DNA from: Furfurilactobacillus rossiae DSM 15814
GTDB taxonomy: Bacteria; Bacillota; Bacilli; Lactobacillales; Lactobacillaceae
NCBI RefSeq assembly: GCF_000428925.1
Contig: NZ_AUAW01000001.1
Coordinates: 1 to 64,000, forward strand
Length of the DNA stretch: 64,000 nucleotides
Direction of reading: 5' to 3'
The translations under genes and the position numbers were made by a program. Each line of letters starts with the position of its first letter. The stretch's first letter is position 1. A model generated the notes under the pieces. That model made no database searches, was not told where the DNA came from, and saw nothing but the letters and a program-made list of their open reading frames with translations. Of the stretch, positions 8,082 through 15,825 are shown one piece after another.

Positions 8082-8638
8082 GATTGGTTCCTCTCTGGTG
8101 AGTGTTGATGGTCGTACCGAAGTCGACTCAGTGTGTCGACGTGTTCAAATAAAAAGTTTGCGGTAATACCAATCGCAATTCCGGCAAGAATGCCGATAAC
8201 CGCTAGAATGGGCAGATAGAGCATGACGGTCCAGCTTTGTGCGACCAAACTGGCAACAGCTAGCTGACCGACATTAAATAAAATTCCGCCACTGGCCGAA
8301 ATGCCAATCATGCTGACCCGTTTCTCACCGAGCTGTTTGATTAACAGCATTCCCAGCCAGGATAGGAGGGCACCAGCTGCACTATACATAAAGGTGGCCA
8401 CGGTACCACCAAGCAAGGTCGTCAGTAACAAACGCATACTCATGAGTAAAAAGCTGTCGCCAACGGGCATTGTGAATAATGAAACCAGGGTAATAATGTT
8501 TGAAAGGCCTAATTTTGCGCCTGGTGCGAATGCAAACGGAAACGGGATCATTCGTTCAAGTAAACCGATAATCACGCCCTGAGCGCATAAGAGGGCAATG
8601 TAGATGTACTGTCGTGTTCTTGATGACTGAACATTCAT
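8078..8638 (-). CDS. eetB: Gx-transporter/HepS-like membrane protein EetB
   Basis: 186 residues, nearly all hydrophobic, with about five transmembrane helices. It belongs to the family annotated as Gx transporter or heptaprenyl diphosphate synthase component I; segments such as FPFAFAPGAKLGLSNI match that substrate-subunit-like fold. In known EET loci the equivalent protein is EetB, a membrane partner needed for electron flow out of the cell whose biochemistry is unsettled. Its ATG overlaps the eetA stop by 4 bp, and its own stop overlaps the dmkB start. Confidence 0.82.
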   Translation of the reverse strand: MNVQSSRTRQYIYIALLCAQGVIIGLLERMIPFPFAFAPGAKLGLSNIITLVSLFTMPVGDSFLLMSMRLLLTTLLGGTVATFMYSAAGALLSWLGMLLIKQLGEKRVSMIGISASGGILFNVGQLAVASLVAQSWTVMLYLPILAVIGILAGIAIGITANFLFEHVDTLSRLRYDHQHSPERNQS

Positions 8639-9099
8639 GGTTTAACAAGTCCTCCCGTAGAGTTGCTGTGTGTGGCACCGTTTGAACTCTTCACTTCTAC
8701 CAATACTTTGTGCGGTAGACAAACGATGGTTTGACCTGGCTTGCTGATGGCCGAGTGGTGAACACAAATTTGATCGGGACAGTTGGCATCACTGATTTGA
8801 ATACGATTGTCAGTAACCAACGTGTCGTTATAGGCACCGTGACCCATTGTGAAATGATAACGTGTTTTACCTTGATGCCCAGTTAACCGAATCCGTTTAA
8901 GTACGTGACCATTGTGGGAAACCACAGCGGTATACACTTCATGACTTTTGGCCGTTGTTTGAGCGGCTGCCTGGTGATGTTGGCTAGTGGTGAAGACCAT
9001 CAGGGGGATGAAGGATCCGATAATCAGTAGGGTCACGATGATGATGTCAAACGGGCGGATCATTTTCAAATACCGTTTGACTGTGGGAGAAAGCTTCAC
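8635..9099 (-). CDS. eetA: Membrane-anchored NusG domain II protein EetA
   Basis: 154 residues starting with GTG at 9099. One N-terminal helix (residues 18-38) anchors an extracellular NusG domain II, seen from the run around HVLKRIRLTGHQGKTRYHF and the family Cys pair in CPDQIC, which could form a disulfide outside the cell. EetA pairs with EetB in described flavin-based EET systems. It heads the operon eetA-eetB-dmkB-ecfT. Upstream are a structured repeat and the terminator of the NADH dehydrogenase, so it is probably transcribed separately from ndh2. Confidence 0.82.
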   Translation of the reverse strand: MKLSPTVKRYLKMIRPFDIIIVTLLIIGSFIPLMVFTTSQHHQAAAQTTAKSHEVYTAVVSHNGHVLKRIRLTGHQGKTRYHFTMGHGAYNDTLVTDNRIQISDANCPDQICVHHSAISKPGQTIVCLPHKVLVEVKSSNGATHSNSTGGLVKP

Positions 9100-9171
9100 G
9101 TAATCACACTTTCTTTCATTATTAAAACCGTTACATATTAGTTTAACGTTTTGATGCCTGTCTGTCGTTAC

Positions 9172-9333
9172 TTCGGCCAGAGATGCCGTTCCATGGGACC
9201 GGTTTGAGCCCTGAAAAGCGGTCTCGCACCTCGACTTTGAGCCCCAACACCGGTCTCAAAGTTCGTCCAGCACCACTGAGTAGCGCTTTAGGCTACTCAG
9301 TGGTGCTATCACGGAACGCTATCTCTGACCGAA
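9172..9333 (+). ncRNA. Dispersed structured element, copy A
   Basis: 162 nt between ndh2 and eetA, readable as RNA on the plus strand. Outer arms TTCGG-CAGAGAT-CGTTCC and GGAACG-ATCTCTG-CCGAA pair over about 18 bp. Inside are the shared block GGGACCGGTTTGAG, a short GAAA-loop hairpin, CACCTCG, a second hairpin (CTTTGAG with CTCAAAG) and a third perfect 14-bp hairpin (GCACCACTGAGTAG). See copies B, C and D. It carries no open frame of note. Which strand is transcribed is not shown. Confidence 0.6.
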
Positions 9334-9424
9334 TCCATTACCTTGAGAGATATCAATTAATCAGCAGCATCAAACTGAAAACGGGGTTAGTGGTACTAAA
9401 AAGTAGGGACATATTTTTCATAAC

Positions 9425-9451
9425 GCGCTCTCAAGTCCGACTTGAGAGCGC
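9425..9451. terminator. Hairpin between the structured element and ndh2
   Basis: GCGCTCTCAAGT and ACTTGAGAGCGC form a perfect 12-bp stem with a 3-nt loop; on the plus strand it is followed by a short T-rich stretch. It may end transcription coming from the left. Confidence 0.5.
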
Positions 9452-9459
9452 TCACTTTT

Positions 9460-9497
9460 CAAAAAAGAGTTCTAGGGCAAGTCTACCCTAGAACTCT
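9460..9497 (-). terminator. Terminator of ndh2
   Basis: On the minus strand AGAGTTCTAGGG and CCCTAGAACTCT form a 12-bp stem followed by TTTTTT, 28 nt after the ndh2 stop. Confidence 0.9.
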
Positions 9498-9524
9498 ACC
9501 ACTGACAATATAAGCTATGAATGA

Positions 9525-11444
9525 TTACTTCATGACATCGCTGCCATACAAGGCTTTCGGTGTTCCATATCGCCACTTGCCGAAGACCCGTTGTAGGTAA
9601 GGCACTACCCACTTGTCGAGACCAAACGCACGACCGGAACCGTTCATGCAGGCAATTGCGACGAAGAAAATCCACATGTTAACCCAGTAGAACATGCCAC
9701 TGAGACTAAAGACGACAACCATGGCTGCTGAAGCAGCTGACATCACCCAAGTAAACAAACCGAGAACCAAACAAACCCCAATGAAGATTTCAATAATGGT
9801 CATAAACTTTTGCATGAAGAAGGCAGTTTGTTGGTTTGGAACAAATACTTGAGTTACGGCTTGGAACCAGTGTGGCATCTTGGAGAAGACCATCTGTGGG
9901 TCGTGACCATAATCGTAGGAAAGAGAGAACATCGTTGGATTTGCAGTAGCTGTGGTGCTTGCTGCGCCACTTGCACCGCTAGCTGCACTGGTAGCCGCAG
10001 CACCGCCACCACCGGATCCAGCAGCACTAGCACCGCTAGTTGTTGCCGGCTTTAACCATGCGAATGGTAACCGCAACTTAGGCAAGAACCATGAGCCTTT
10101 GCCTTGAATCTTCGGCCAAATATCAACCAACCACATCATACCTAGGAAAATCCGTGCAGGAACAGTCCACAGTACGTTACCTTGACGCGAAATGTGACCA
10201 CGGAAGAGGTTCCGGTTATGACGAGTCCGGAAGAACTCATGCATACAGTACTGGAAGAGGTAGTAGGCTGAGTAAACTTGAATGAAGTAGAGGATATTAA
10301 CCAAATGCTTCATCAAAATGGCCCAGAAGTTAGATAGGTGAATCTTACCCATCAAGTTGGCAACCCCATATTGAGAACCCAAGGAAACCATGAATCCTGA
10401 ATAGTTTGGCTTGAATTCAACTAATGGTTTGCCGTCTTCTGTGTTAATGATGTTGGAAACGGCCGCTTGAGCTGTTTCTTCAGCACCTTGGACAATTTGA
10501 GGTTGACCTTTACCGGAACCATCTTCATCAAGTAAGGACACGTCACCAACAACAAAGATATTTGGATCTTCTGATTGAGTGTACTTATTAACCTTGATTC
10601 GGCCGGCACGACCTTGTTCCAAACCGAAGTTGGCGGCTTGATCGGTTGCTTTAACCCCGGCAGTCCAGATTAAGGTGCAAGTTGGGAAGGTGGAGCCGTC
10701 TTTGAGGTCGACGTGATCTTCATGGACACCGACAACACCGGTGTTCTTCATGATCTTGATACCACGTTTGGTCATGTAACGTTCTGCTTTATCGGCATCG
10801 CGGCGATCCAACATGTTCATGATGGTTGGCGCCATTTCCATTAACGTAAACTTGATTTCAGTTGGATCAAGCTTGTTATCCTTAGCCAATTGGTCACGCC
10901 AGTCGCGCATTTCACCAATGGTTTCAGTACCGGTGAAACCAGAACCAACGACAACAAATGAAAGCAATGCTTTACGTTTGTCTGGATCTGTTTCGATAGC
11001 ACCCGCCCGAACAGATTTTTCAATGTGTTCTTTAAGGGCAACGGCCTGTTCCCAAGAACCGAGGGTGAAACCGTGTTCCTTAACGCCAGGTGTGCCGAAG
11101 TCGTTAGGCTGTGAGCCAATGCCTAAAATGACATAGTCATAGTCAAATGAACCGTGTTCCGTAACAACCTTTTTATCGGTTCGGTTAATTGACTTAACCG
11201 TATCCGTCACTAACTTAACGTTCTTACGACGGCAGAACAAACGTTGTAAATCATACTGAATGGCAGTTGCATCCACCCGGTTGGCGGCAATTTCATGTAG
11301 CTCCGTCATGTAGGTGAAGTACGAGTGCTTATCGATCAGTGTGATCTTAACGTTGGAATCTTTTTTGAAATGCTTGGCCAGATGCTTGGTGGCGTAAACG
11401 CCAGCGAAGCCGGCACCGACGACAACAATATTCTTTTGAGCCAT
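9525..11444 (-). CDS. ndh2: Type II NADH dehydrogenase Ndh2 with C-terminal DoxX-like membrane domain
   Basis: 639 residues; ATG at 11444 chosen with AGAGGAG upstream (a TTG nine bases earlier is possible). Residues 1-400 are a flavin NADH:quinone oxidoreductase: FAD Rossmann motif VVVGAGFAGVYA at the N-terminus, a second motif VVVGSGFTGTETIGEM near residue 165 for NADH, and FVVGDVS near residue 300 for FAD. A membrane part follows, then a flexible Gly/Ala/Ser linker (about 465-500) and a C-terminal four-helix DoxX-like region. Ordinary Ndh is about 400 residues; the extended form is typical of the EET enzyme, which reduces demethylmenaquinone for transfer outside the cell. Lies between the eet operon and the prenyltransferases with its own promoter and terminator. 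Confidence 0.88.
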   Translation of the reverse strand: MAQKNIVVVGAGFAGVYATKHLAKHFKKDSNVKITLIDKHSYFTYMTELHEIAANRVDATAIQYDLQRLFCRRKNVKLVTDTVKSINRTDKKVVTEHGSFDYDYVILGIGSQPNDFGTPGVKEHGFTLGSWEQAVALKEHIEKSVRAGAIETDPDKRKALLSFVVVGSGFTGTETIGEMRDWRDQLAKDNKLDPTEIKFTLMEMAPTIMNMLDRRDADKAERYMTKRGIKIMKNTGVVGVHEDHVDLKDGSTFPTCTLIWTAGVKATDQAANFGLEQGRAGRIKVNKYTQSEDPNIFVVGDVSLLDEDGSGKGQPQIVQGAEETAQAAVSNIINTEDGKPLVEFKPNYSGFMVSLGSQYGVANLMGKIHLSNFWAILMKHLVNILYFIQVYSAYYLFQYCMHEFFRTRHNRNLFRGHISRQGNVLWTVPARIFLGMMWLVDIWPKIQGKGSWFLPKLRLPFAWLKPATTSGASAAGSGGGGAAATSAASGASGAASTTATANPTMFSLSYDYGHDPQMVFSKMPHWFQAVTQVFVPNQQTAFFMQKFMTIIEIFIGVCLVLGLFTWVMSAASAAMVVVFSLSGMFYWVNMWIFFVAIACMNGSGRAFGLDKWVVPYLQRVFGKWRYGTPKALYGSDVMK

Positions 11445-11504
11445 TTCCAACAACTCCTCTGAGATAATATAAAAGTTATAAATAAGTGCATTAACTATGA
11501 AACA

Positions 11505-11534
11505 ATTATAGCGTTTACATTCGTCGATTGTCTA
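11505..11534 (-). promoter_or_regulatory. Promoter of ndh2
   Basis: On the minus strand TAGACA and TATAAT are separated by 18 nt, with the -10 about 60 nt before the start codon. Confidence 0.6.
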
Positions 11535-11931
11535 GACCTTCAGGAATATATTCACAAAAAGAAGTTATTTATTGTACACAATTATGTTGAACGCCGAAAC
11601 CGTTTCCAAAATTGATAAACAAGGGGTGAAATAAAGCTTATTGTTTATTATTCGTTTTAATGAATTGAGAAAGGCTGCATTTTACGTAACACGTTTCACA
11701 AACTAATTGTTTGCTGTTAAATTGTGCTGACTTTGATGAAACCAGTGTACTCGCCAAGTAACCATTAGCTTAAGGCAGTGCATGACTAATGAATATGATT
11801 TTCAGCCGCTATTGGTAAAGCATTCAAGTTTTCGATATCATGGGAGTAAGTAGTTGTGATCGTTGCAAGAGGGTAAAATTGGATGAAAGACCGTTTTGAT
11901 TAGGTAACAGGGCAAAGTTGAGGGGGAAGCT
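11535..11931. other. Divergent intergenic region between ndh2 and the prenyltransferases
   Basis: About 400 nt with no convincing gene and no clear plus-strand promoter. A near-palindrome CCGAAACCGTTTCC at about 11593-11607 resembles a catabolite-response (cre) site but misses consensus positions. The last bases hold GAGGGGG, the ribosome site of the next gene. Confidence 0.4.
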
Positions 11932-12930
11932 ATGAGATTATCATCTTTCGGTGAATTAGTGGCGCTGCGAACAAAACTCGCCAGTATTTTGCCGTTTTTA
12001 GTGGGGGTCTTTTTTGCGATTGATTTTGGATATGATGTAAATTGGGCTAATACAATTGTGTTGTTTATCGTGACATTGACGCTCGCAATGGCGACTACTG
12101 GTATCAGCAACTTAGTGGCCTACAATAAGTCACAAGGATCAGTGAACGCACAGTCACAAACGGTTATTGGCAAACGTCAGCTGCCGTTGTTATTGGTTCA
12201 ACTTATGCTCGTGGTGATGCTGACACTGGCCACCTGCCTTGGTATCTGGCTAGTTTGGCGCACCAACTTAATGCTTTTACTATTGGGAATTATTGGGTTT
12301 GGCATCGCCATCTTTTATACGATTGGTCCCGTGCCATTGTCACGTTTGCCGCTGGGCGAAGTATTCGTAGGCGGTTCATTGGGATTATTGCTACCGTTCA
12401 CGGCTTTTTATGTAAACGTACCATCACAAAAACTGATCGGCATTATTTTGCACTGGCCGGGGATGCTTGTTATGGGCAATTTGTGGTCGTTAATTGCTGT
12501 TGTGTTGCTTTGTTTACCATTAATGGCGACGACCGCTAATTTAATGTTCGCAGAAAACATTGTTGGGTTACGTGATCAGACAATTGATGAGACTAAACAC
12601 ACCTTGCCTGAGTATTTAGGGCAGCGGTGGAGTTTAATCGTTTACCGTAGTTTCCTCGTTATTGGTTTTCTCGGTATTATCATCGGTATGGCGACAGGAA
12701 TGTTATCTTGGTGGTTAGTGGTCATGATGGTAGCAGTGCCAGCTGCTGTACTTAACGACCGTCATTTTAAACAAATGGTTGCGGGAAAAACAACATCGAC
12801 TGCTGATGAAATAACGACATCAGCACATAACGGTTTGTTTCAAAAAGAGTTATGGCCAGCAATCAGTAATATTCTTTGGGTCAATGGATCATTATTACTG
12901 GGATTGATCTTGGAAATGGTGGTGCAATAA
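11932..12930 (+). CDS. UbiA-family prenyltransferase homologue lacking catalytic aspartates
   Basis: 332 residues, about nine transmembrane helices, fold of the UbiA/MenA family. It aligns end to end with the next gene (shared TNLxLL, GPVPLSRxPLGE and TLPxYLG). The family binds Mg-prenyl diphosphate through two acidic motifs. In this protein the first reads NLVAYNKSQG, with Ala and Gly where the neighbour has Asp (NVQDYYKAKD). The second reads ENIVGLRDQ against DNICDLQQD. Prenyl transfer activity is therefore doubtful; a structural or regulatory partner of the downstream enzyme is possible. ATG follows GAGGGGGAAGCT; the stop abuts the next ATG directly. Confidence 0.8.
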   Translation: MRLSSFGELVALRTKLASILPFLVGVFFAIDFGYDVNWANTIVLFIVTLTLAMATTGISNLVAYNKSQGSVNAQSQTVIGKRQLPLLLVQLMLVVMLTLATCLGIWLVWRTNLMLLLLGIIGFGIAIFYTIGPVPLSRLPLGEVFVGGSLGLLLPFTAFYVNVPSQKLIGIILHWPGMLVMGNLWSLIAVVLLCLPLMATTANLMFAENIVGLRDQTIDETKHTLPEYLGQRWSLIVYRSFLVIGFLGIIIGMATGMLSWWLVVMMVAVPAAVLNDRHFKQMVAGKTTSTADEITTSAHNGLFQKELWPAISNILWVNGSLLLGLILEMVVQ

Positions 12931-13905
12931 ATGAAAACAGATTATAAACCGTTAACGTGGCCACTGTTTTTGGAGCTTATTCGTTTGCCAGCCAAAACAG
13001 CCAGTTTGTTACCATTTTTATTGGGGACAGCGTACGCATATTACGCTTATGGTCAGTTTAACTGGCTGAATACATTGATTTATTTTATTGGCCAAATGAG
13101 TATTGCATTCTTCGTGACAGGTTTTAACAATGTTCAGGATTACTACAAAGCCAAGGATTTAGCCTACCGTGGCCGGGATAATATTTTAGGCCGGGAACAT
13201 TTGAACCCGCATCACATGATGGCATTAATGTTGGTGTTTTTAATCATTGCATGTAGCATGGGAATCCTGCTGATAATCCGGACAAACTTGGTGTTGCTCT
13301 TTATCGGTGGCTTAGCCATTTTGATTGCAATCACATACACGGCAGGGCCAGTGCCGTTATCGCGAATGCCATTAGGAGAAATATTAAGTGGTTTATGTGA
13401 AGGGTTTGGTACAATCTTTATTGCAGCTTACGTGAACATGCCTAAACAACTGCCGATAGCGATGTATTTTGATGGTTGGCATTTTGTCATTACCGCTAAT
13501 CTGGCCGTGATTCTGACTTTATTTGTGATTGCATTGCCCATTGTGATTTTAGACGGTGGGGTTATGTATGCCGATAATATTTGTGACCTGCAACAAGATA
13601 TGAAAAATCAACGTTTTACGTTACCTTATTATCTGGGAAAGCAACGGGCGGTAAAGCTTTATCCGTTTGTGCCCGGAATGGCATTTGTCTTTGTGCTTAT
13701 TGGAATCTTGATTGGCTGGTTACCATGGTTAATGATCATTGTGTTCGGTTTGATTCCAGTTGTGATTCGGAATACGAAGGCCTTTCTCGCGGTTCAGGAT
13801 AAAGGTAAAACGTTTATTACTGCAATTCAGAATTTGTTAAGCGTTGCTTCTTTGGAAGTCGCTGTATTAGTAGCAATGGATATAATCAGATTATTAAAGT
13901 CCTAA
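12931..13905 (+). CDS. dmkA: UbiA-family prenyltransferase, probable DmkA/MenA-type demethylmenaquinone synthase
   Basis: 324 residues, about nine transmembrane helices. It attaches the polyprenyl tail to dihydroxynaphthoate to give demethylmenaquinone. Both metal-binding motifs are intact: NNVQDYYKAKD near residues 67-77 (the NxxxDxxxxxD pattern of MenA) and DNICDLQQD near residue 217. It starts at the base after the previous stop and both genes share one ribosome-loading region, so the pair is co-translated. With DmkB it would supply the quinone for Ndh2. The rest of menaquinone synthesis is not in this window. Confidence 0.85.
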   Translation: MKTDYKPLTWPLFLELIRLPAKTASLLPFLLGTAYAYYAYGQFNWLNTLIYFIGQMSIAFFVTGFNNVQDYYKAKDLAYRGRDNILGREHLNPHHMMALMLVFLIIACSMGILLIIRTNLVLLFIGGLAILIAITYTAGPVPLSRMPLGEILSGLCEGFGTIFIAAYVNMPKQLPIAMYFDGWHFVITANLAVILTLFVIALPIVILDGGVMYADNICDLQQDMKNQRFTLPYYLGKQRAVKLYPFVPGMAFVFVLIGILIGWLPWLMIIVFGLIPVVIRNTKAFLAVQDKGKTFITAIQNLLSVASLEVAVLVAMDIIRLLKS

Positions 13906-13956
13906 TCAACTAATTGGCATTGCCAAAAAAACATTTTTCAGTAAAAATACTCTTAA

Positions 13957-14013
13957 AAAACACGTCCGCTTTTCAACGCTTGCAACTAAGGCTTGAAAAG
14001 CGGACGTGTTTTA
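13957..14013. terminator. Bidirectional terminator after dmkA
   Basis: AAAACACGTCCGCTTTTCAA pairs with TTGAAAAGCGGACGTGTTTT. It serves dmkA and the converging dacA-like gene. Confidence 0.9.
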
Positions 14014-14043
14014 ATTGTATGTGTCAATTGATACTAAAAAATG

Positions 14044-14946
14044 TTACTGGGTGATTTTTTGAAATGAGCTTGTGAATAACTGATGCGTAATTTGAAAGAC
14101 CTGGTCCTTGTTAGCATAATCGGCGCCCAACACAACGGTGATCACTCGATGGTGGTGCTTTTTGGCTGTACCAACAAAACAGTTCCCCGCGCCTTCCGAA
14201 GAACCAGTTTTTAATCCATCAACAGGTGTGTCGTTAAAATGATCCGGTTGCGTGGGCAACATTCGATTCTCGGTTGGGAAGGAGCCCGATAGATCGAAAT
14301 TTACGCGTGGTTCACTTGCGATACTCAATAACTGATCACCATAGTAACTCAAAGTCTTTCTAGCGACTGTCGCAACGTCTTTGGCACTCATCTTATTTTC
14401 CGCATCTTCAGGTGTACCAGGGACGCGTAAATCGCCAATCAAGTCATTGTTTAGACCGGTCACGTTAACAAGTTGGTAATGTTTCAGGTGCCACACGTGT
14501 GCCTGATGGTTAATTTGCTTAACAGCTTTTTCTTGGCTCCCAAACATTTTTTGAGCCAGTAACAATACAGAGCTATTGGCCGAATGAATGAGTGATGTGT
14601 ATAACAAGTCGCGAACCGAATACTTCTTGCCAGCTTGGAGTGGCACATTGGCAAGTCTTGAATCTTGGGATAGGCTGGCAATGTTTGCTGGTGCTGTAAC
14701 AGTATCCGTTAGCTTAAGTTTTCCCTGGTGGATCTTTTGCAAGGCAAAATAAACGGTAAAAAGTTTAGAAATGGATGCAATCGGGCGAACAGTTGACGCA
14801 TTCTCTTCTTGGTATACATGACCAGTTTTAGCATCAAGGGCCAGTTTGGATACTGGCATTGCATCTGCCTGGACTGGCGTTGTTGGAGAGACAATTACGC
14901 CGCTCAACCCCGACAGACATAGTAGTATTAGCAAACAGCGTTTCAT
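14044..14946 (-). CDS. D-alanyl-D-alanine carboxypeptidase (PBP5/DacA family)
   Basis: 300 residues. It trims the terminal D-Ala of peptidoglycan stem peptides outside the cell. A signal peptide (residues 1-27, ending VQADA) is followed by the three active-site motifs of serine penicillin-binding proteins: SISK (nucleophile, near residue 58), SAN (near 122) and KTGS (near 245). The chain ends soon after the catalytic domain and lacks the PBP5 C-terminal beta domain and amphipathic anchor, so the enzyme may be shed or held by other means. Its ATG overlaps the stop of a short upstream membrane ORF by 4 bp. Confidence 0.88.
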   Translation of the reverse strand: MKRCLLILLCLSGLSGVIVSPTTPVQADAMPVSKLALDAKTGHVYQEENASTVRPIASISKLFTVYFALQKIHQGKLKLTDTVTAPANIASLSQDSRLANVPLQAGKKYSVRDLLYTSLIHSANSSVLLLAQKMFGSQEKAVKQINHQAHVWHLKHYQLVNVTGLNNDLIGDLRVPGTPEDAENKMSAKDVATVARKTLSYYGDQLLSIASEPRVNFDLSGSFPTENRMLPTQPDHFNDTPVDGLKTGSSEGAGNCFVGTAKKHHHRVITVVLGADYANKDQVFQITHQLFTSSFQKITQ

Positions 14947-15125
14947 AATTGTTGCGACCTCCGTAATTGCTGATAACGTTGAATGACTAGAACGATGAGT
15001 GTAACGATTAACATGATTAAAATAAAGGTAGGCGAGAAGCTAGTCCAGTGAAAAAGAGTGGCCAATAAATCGTAAAATAAGTATAGCAATAACATCATCA
15101 CGAGAGAAAGCAGACAGTTATACAA
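14943..15125 (-). CDS. Small membrane protein upstream of dacA-like gene (start uncertain)
   Basis: At least 60 residues with two hydrophobic helices and a basic C-terminus (QRYQQLRRSQQL). The stop overlaps the carboxypeptidase ATG by 4 bp, implying coupling. The TTG at 15125 has a poor ribosome site. The same frame stays open about 30 codons upstream with coding-like sequence (IVDKLTFQIKSF) but offers only ATT as an initiator near 15179. The true start, or a frameshift, is unresolved. No family recognised. Confidence 0.45.
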   Translation of the reverse strand: MYNCLLSLVMMLLLYLFYDLLATLFHWTSFSPTFILIMLIVTLIVLVIQRYQQLRRSQQL

Positions 15126-15307
15126 CCACTGATACTTTTTGGGAAAACTTTTAATTTGAAAGGTTAGTTTATCAACAATGTCATTATTGGGACTTCTGCT
15201 GAAACAAGGATAAAGGGTTCAAACTGGACCAATAGTTCTTGCTTGATACATTACTTATAGAATATCATTTTTATGACAAACAAAAGTAATTGAAGTGGAA
15301 TTTTTGC

Positions 15308-15346
15308 AAAAATTAAAAGCCAGCAATTCGTAACATTGTTGGCTTT
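15308..15346 (-). terminator. Terminator of the small membrane protein gene
   Basis: On the minus strand AAAGCCAACAAT and ATTGCTGGCTTT form a stem followed by TTAATTTTTG. Confidence 0.75.
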
Positions 15347-15412
15347 ATCAATGCAATTTTAAAAACGAAAAATGTTCTTATTCTTTTAAAAAATCGGTTC
15401 ATAAAATACATT

Positions 15413-15586
15413 TCAGTGCAATGCAGCAATAATCAAATAGACGATGACTAACCCTAGAACAGAGTAGCCACTGTAAATACGCATTAGACGAGTGGAACGG
15501 TGTGCTAGTCGAGTTGCGACGTAACGAGCTAAGTTAAGAATCGTTAAGATGATAAAAATCCAGAACAAAATCCATAAGAATGTCAT
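15413..15586 (-). CDS. 57-residue membrane protein, unknown function
   Basis: A short gene with complete signals: GAGGGGG ribosome site about 8 nt before ATG at 15586, 57 codons, TGA, then a terminator. The protein has two helices (MTFLWILFWIFIILTIL and VLGLVIVYLIIAAL) separated by a strongly basic loop (RYVATRLAHRSTRLMR), predicting a hairpin with the loop in the cytoplasm. No family recognised. Its length puts it below common ORF cut-offs. Confidence 0.7.
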   Translation of the reverse strand: MTFLWILFWIFIILTILNLARYVATRLAHRSTRLMRIYSGYSVLGLVIVYLIIAALH

Positions 15587-15825
15587 GGTGATGCCCCCTC
15601 AGCGTGGTTTGTTCCACTGGCAAAGGATTACGCCCCTTACTCAAACTGACGAGAAGCGTCGCCAATTAAAGCCAGTGGGTTCTGCACGTTTGTTATTATT
15701 CATCTTTATTGTAACCGCTTTATTTACGGATTGATAGTTTTATCACCGTTCTTTCCGGGGTGAAGTTTAGATTGAAAAACGTATAATGAAAGTAAACTAT
15801 CTATCAATAAGTGGGAGGTGTGCGA

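Noticed and set aside
11593-11607. cre-like site CCGAAACCGTTTCC upstream of ndh2
   Set aside because: It misses consensus positions and its distance from the promoter is not convincing; noted only within the intergenic entry.
15549-15734. 61-codon plus-strand ORF
   Set aside because: It opposes the better supported 57-residue membrane gene and has no ribosome site or plausible protein features.
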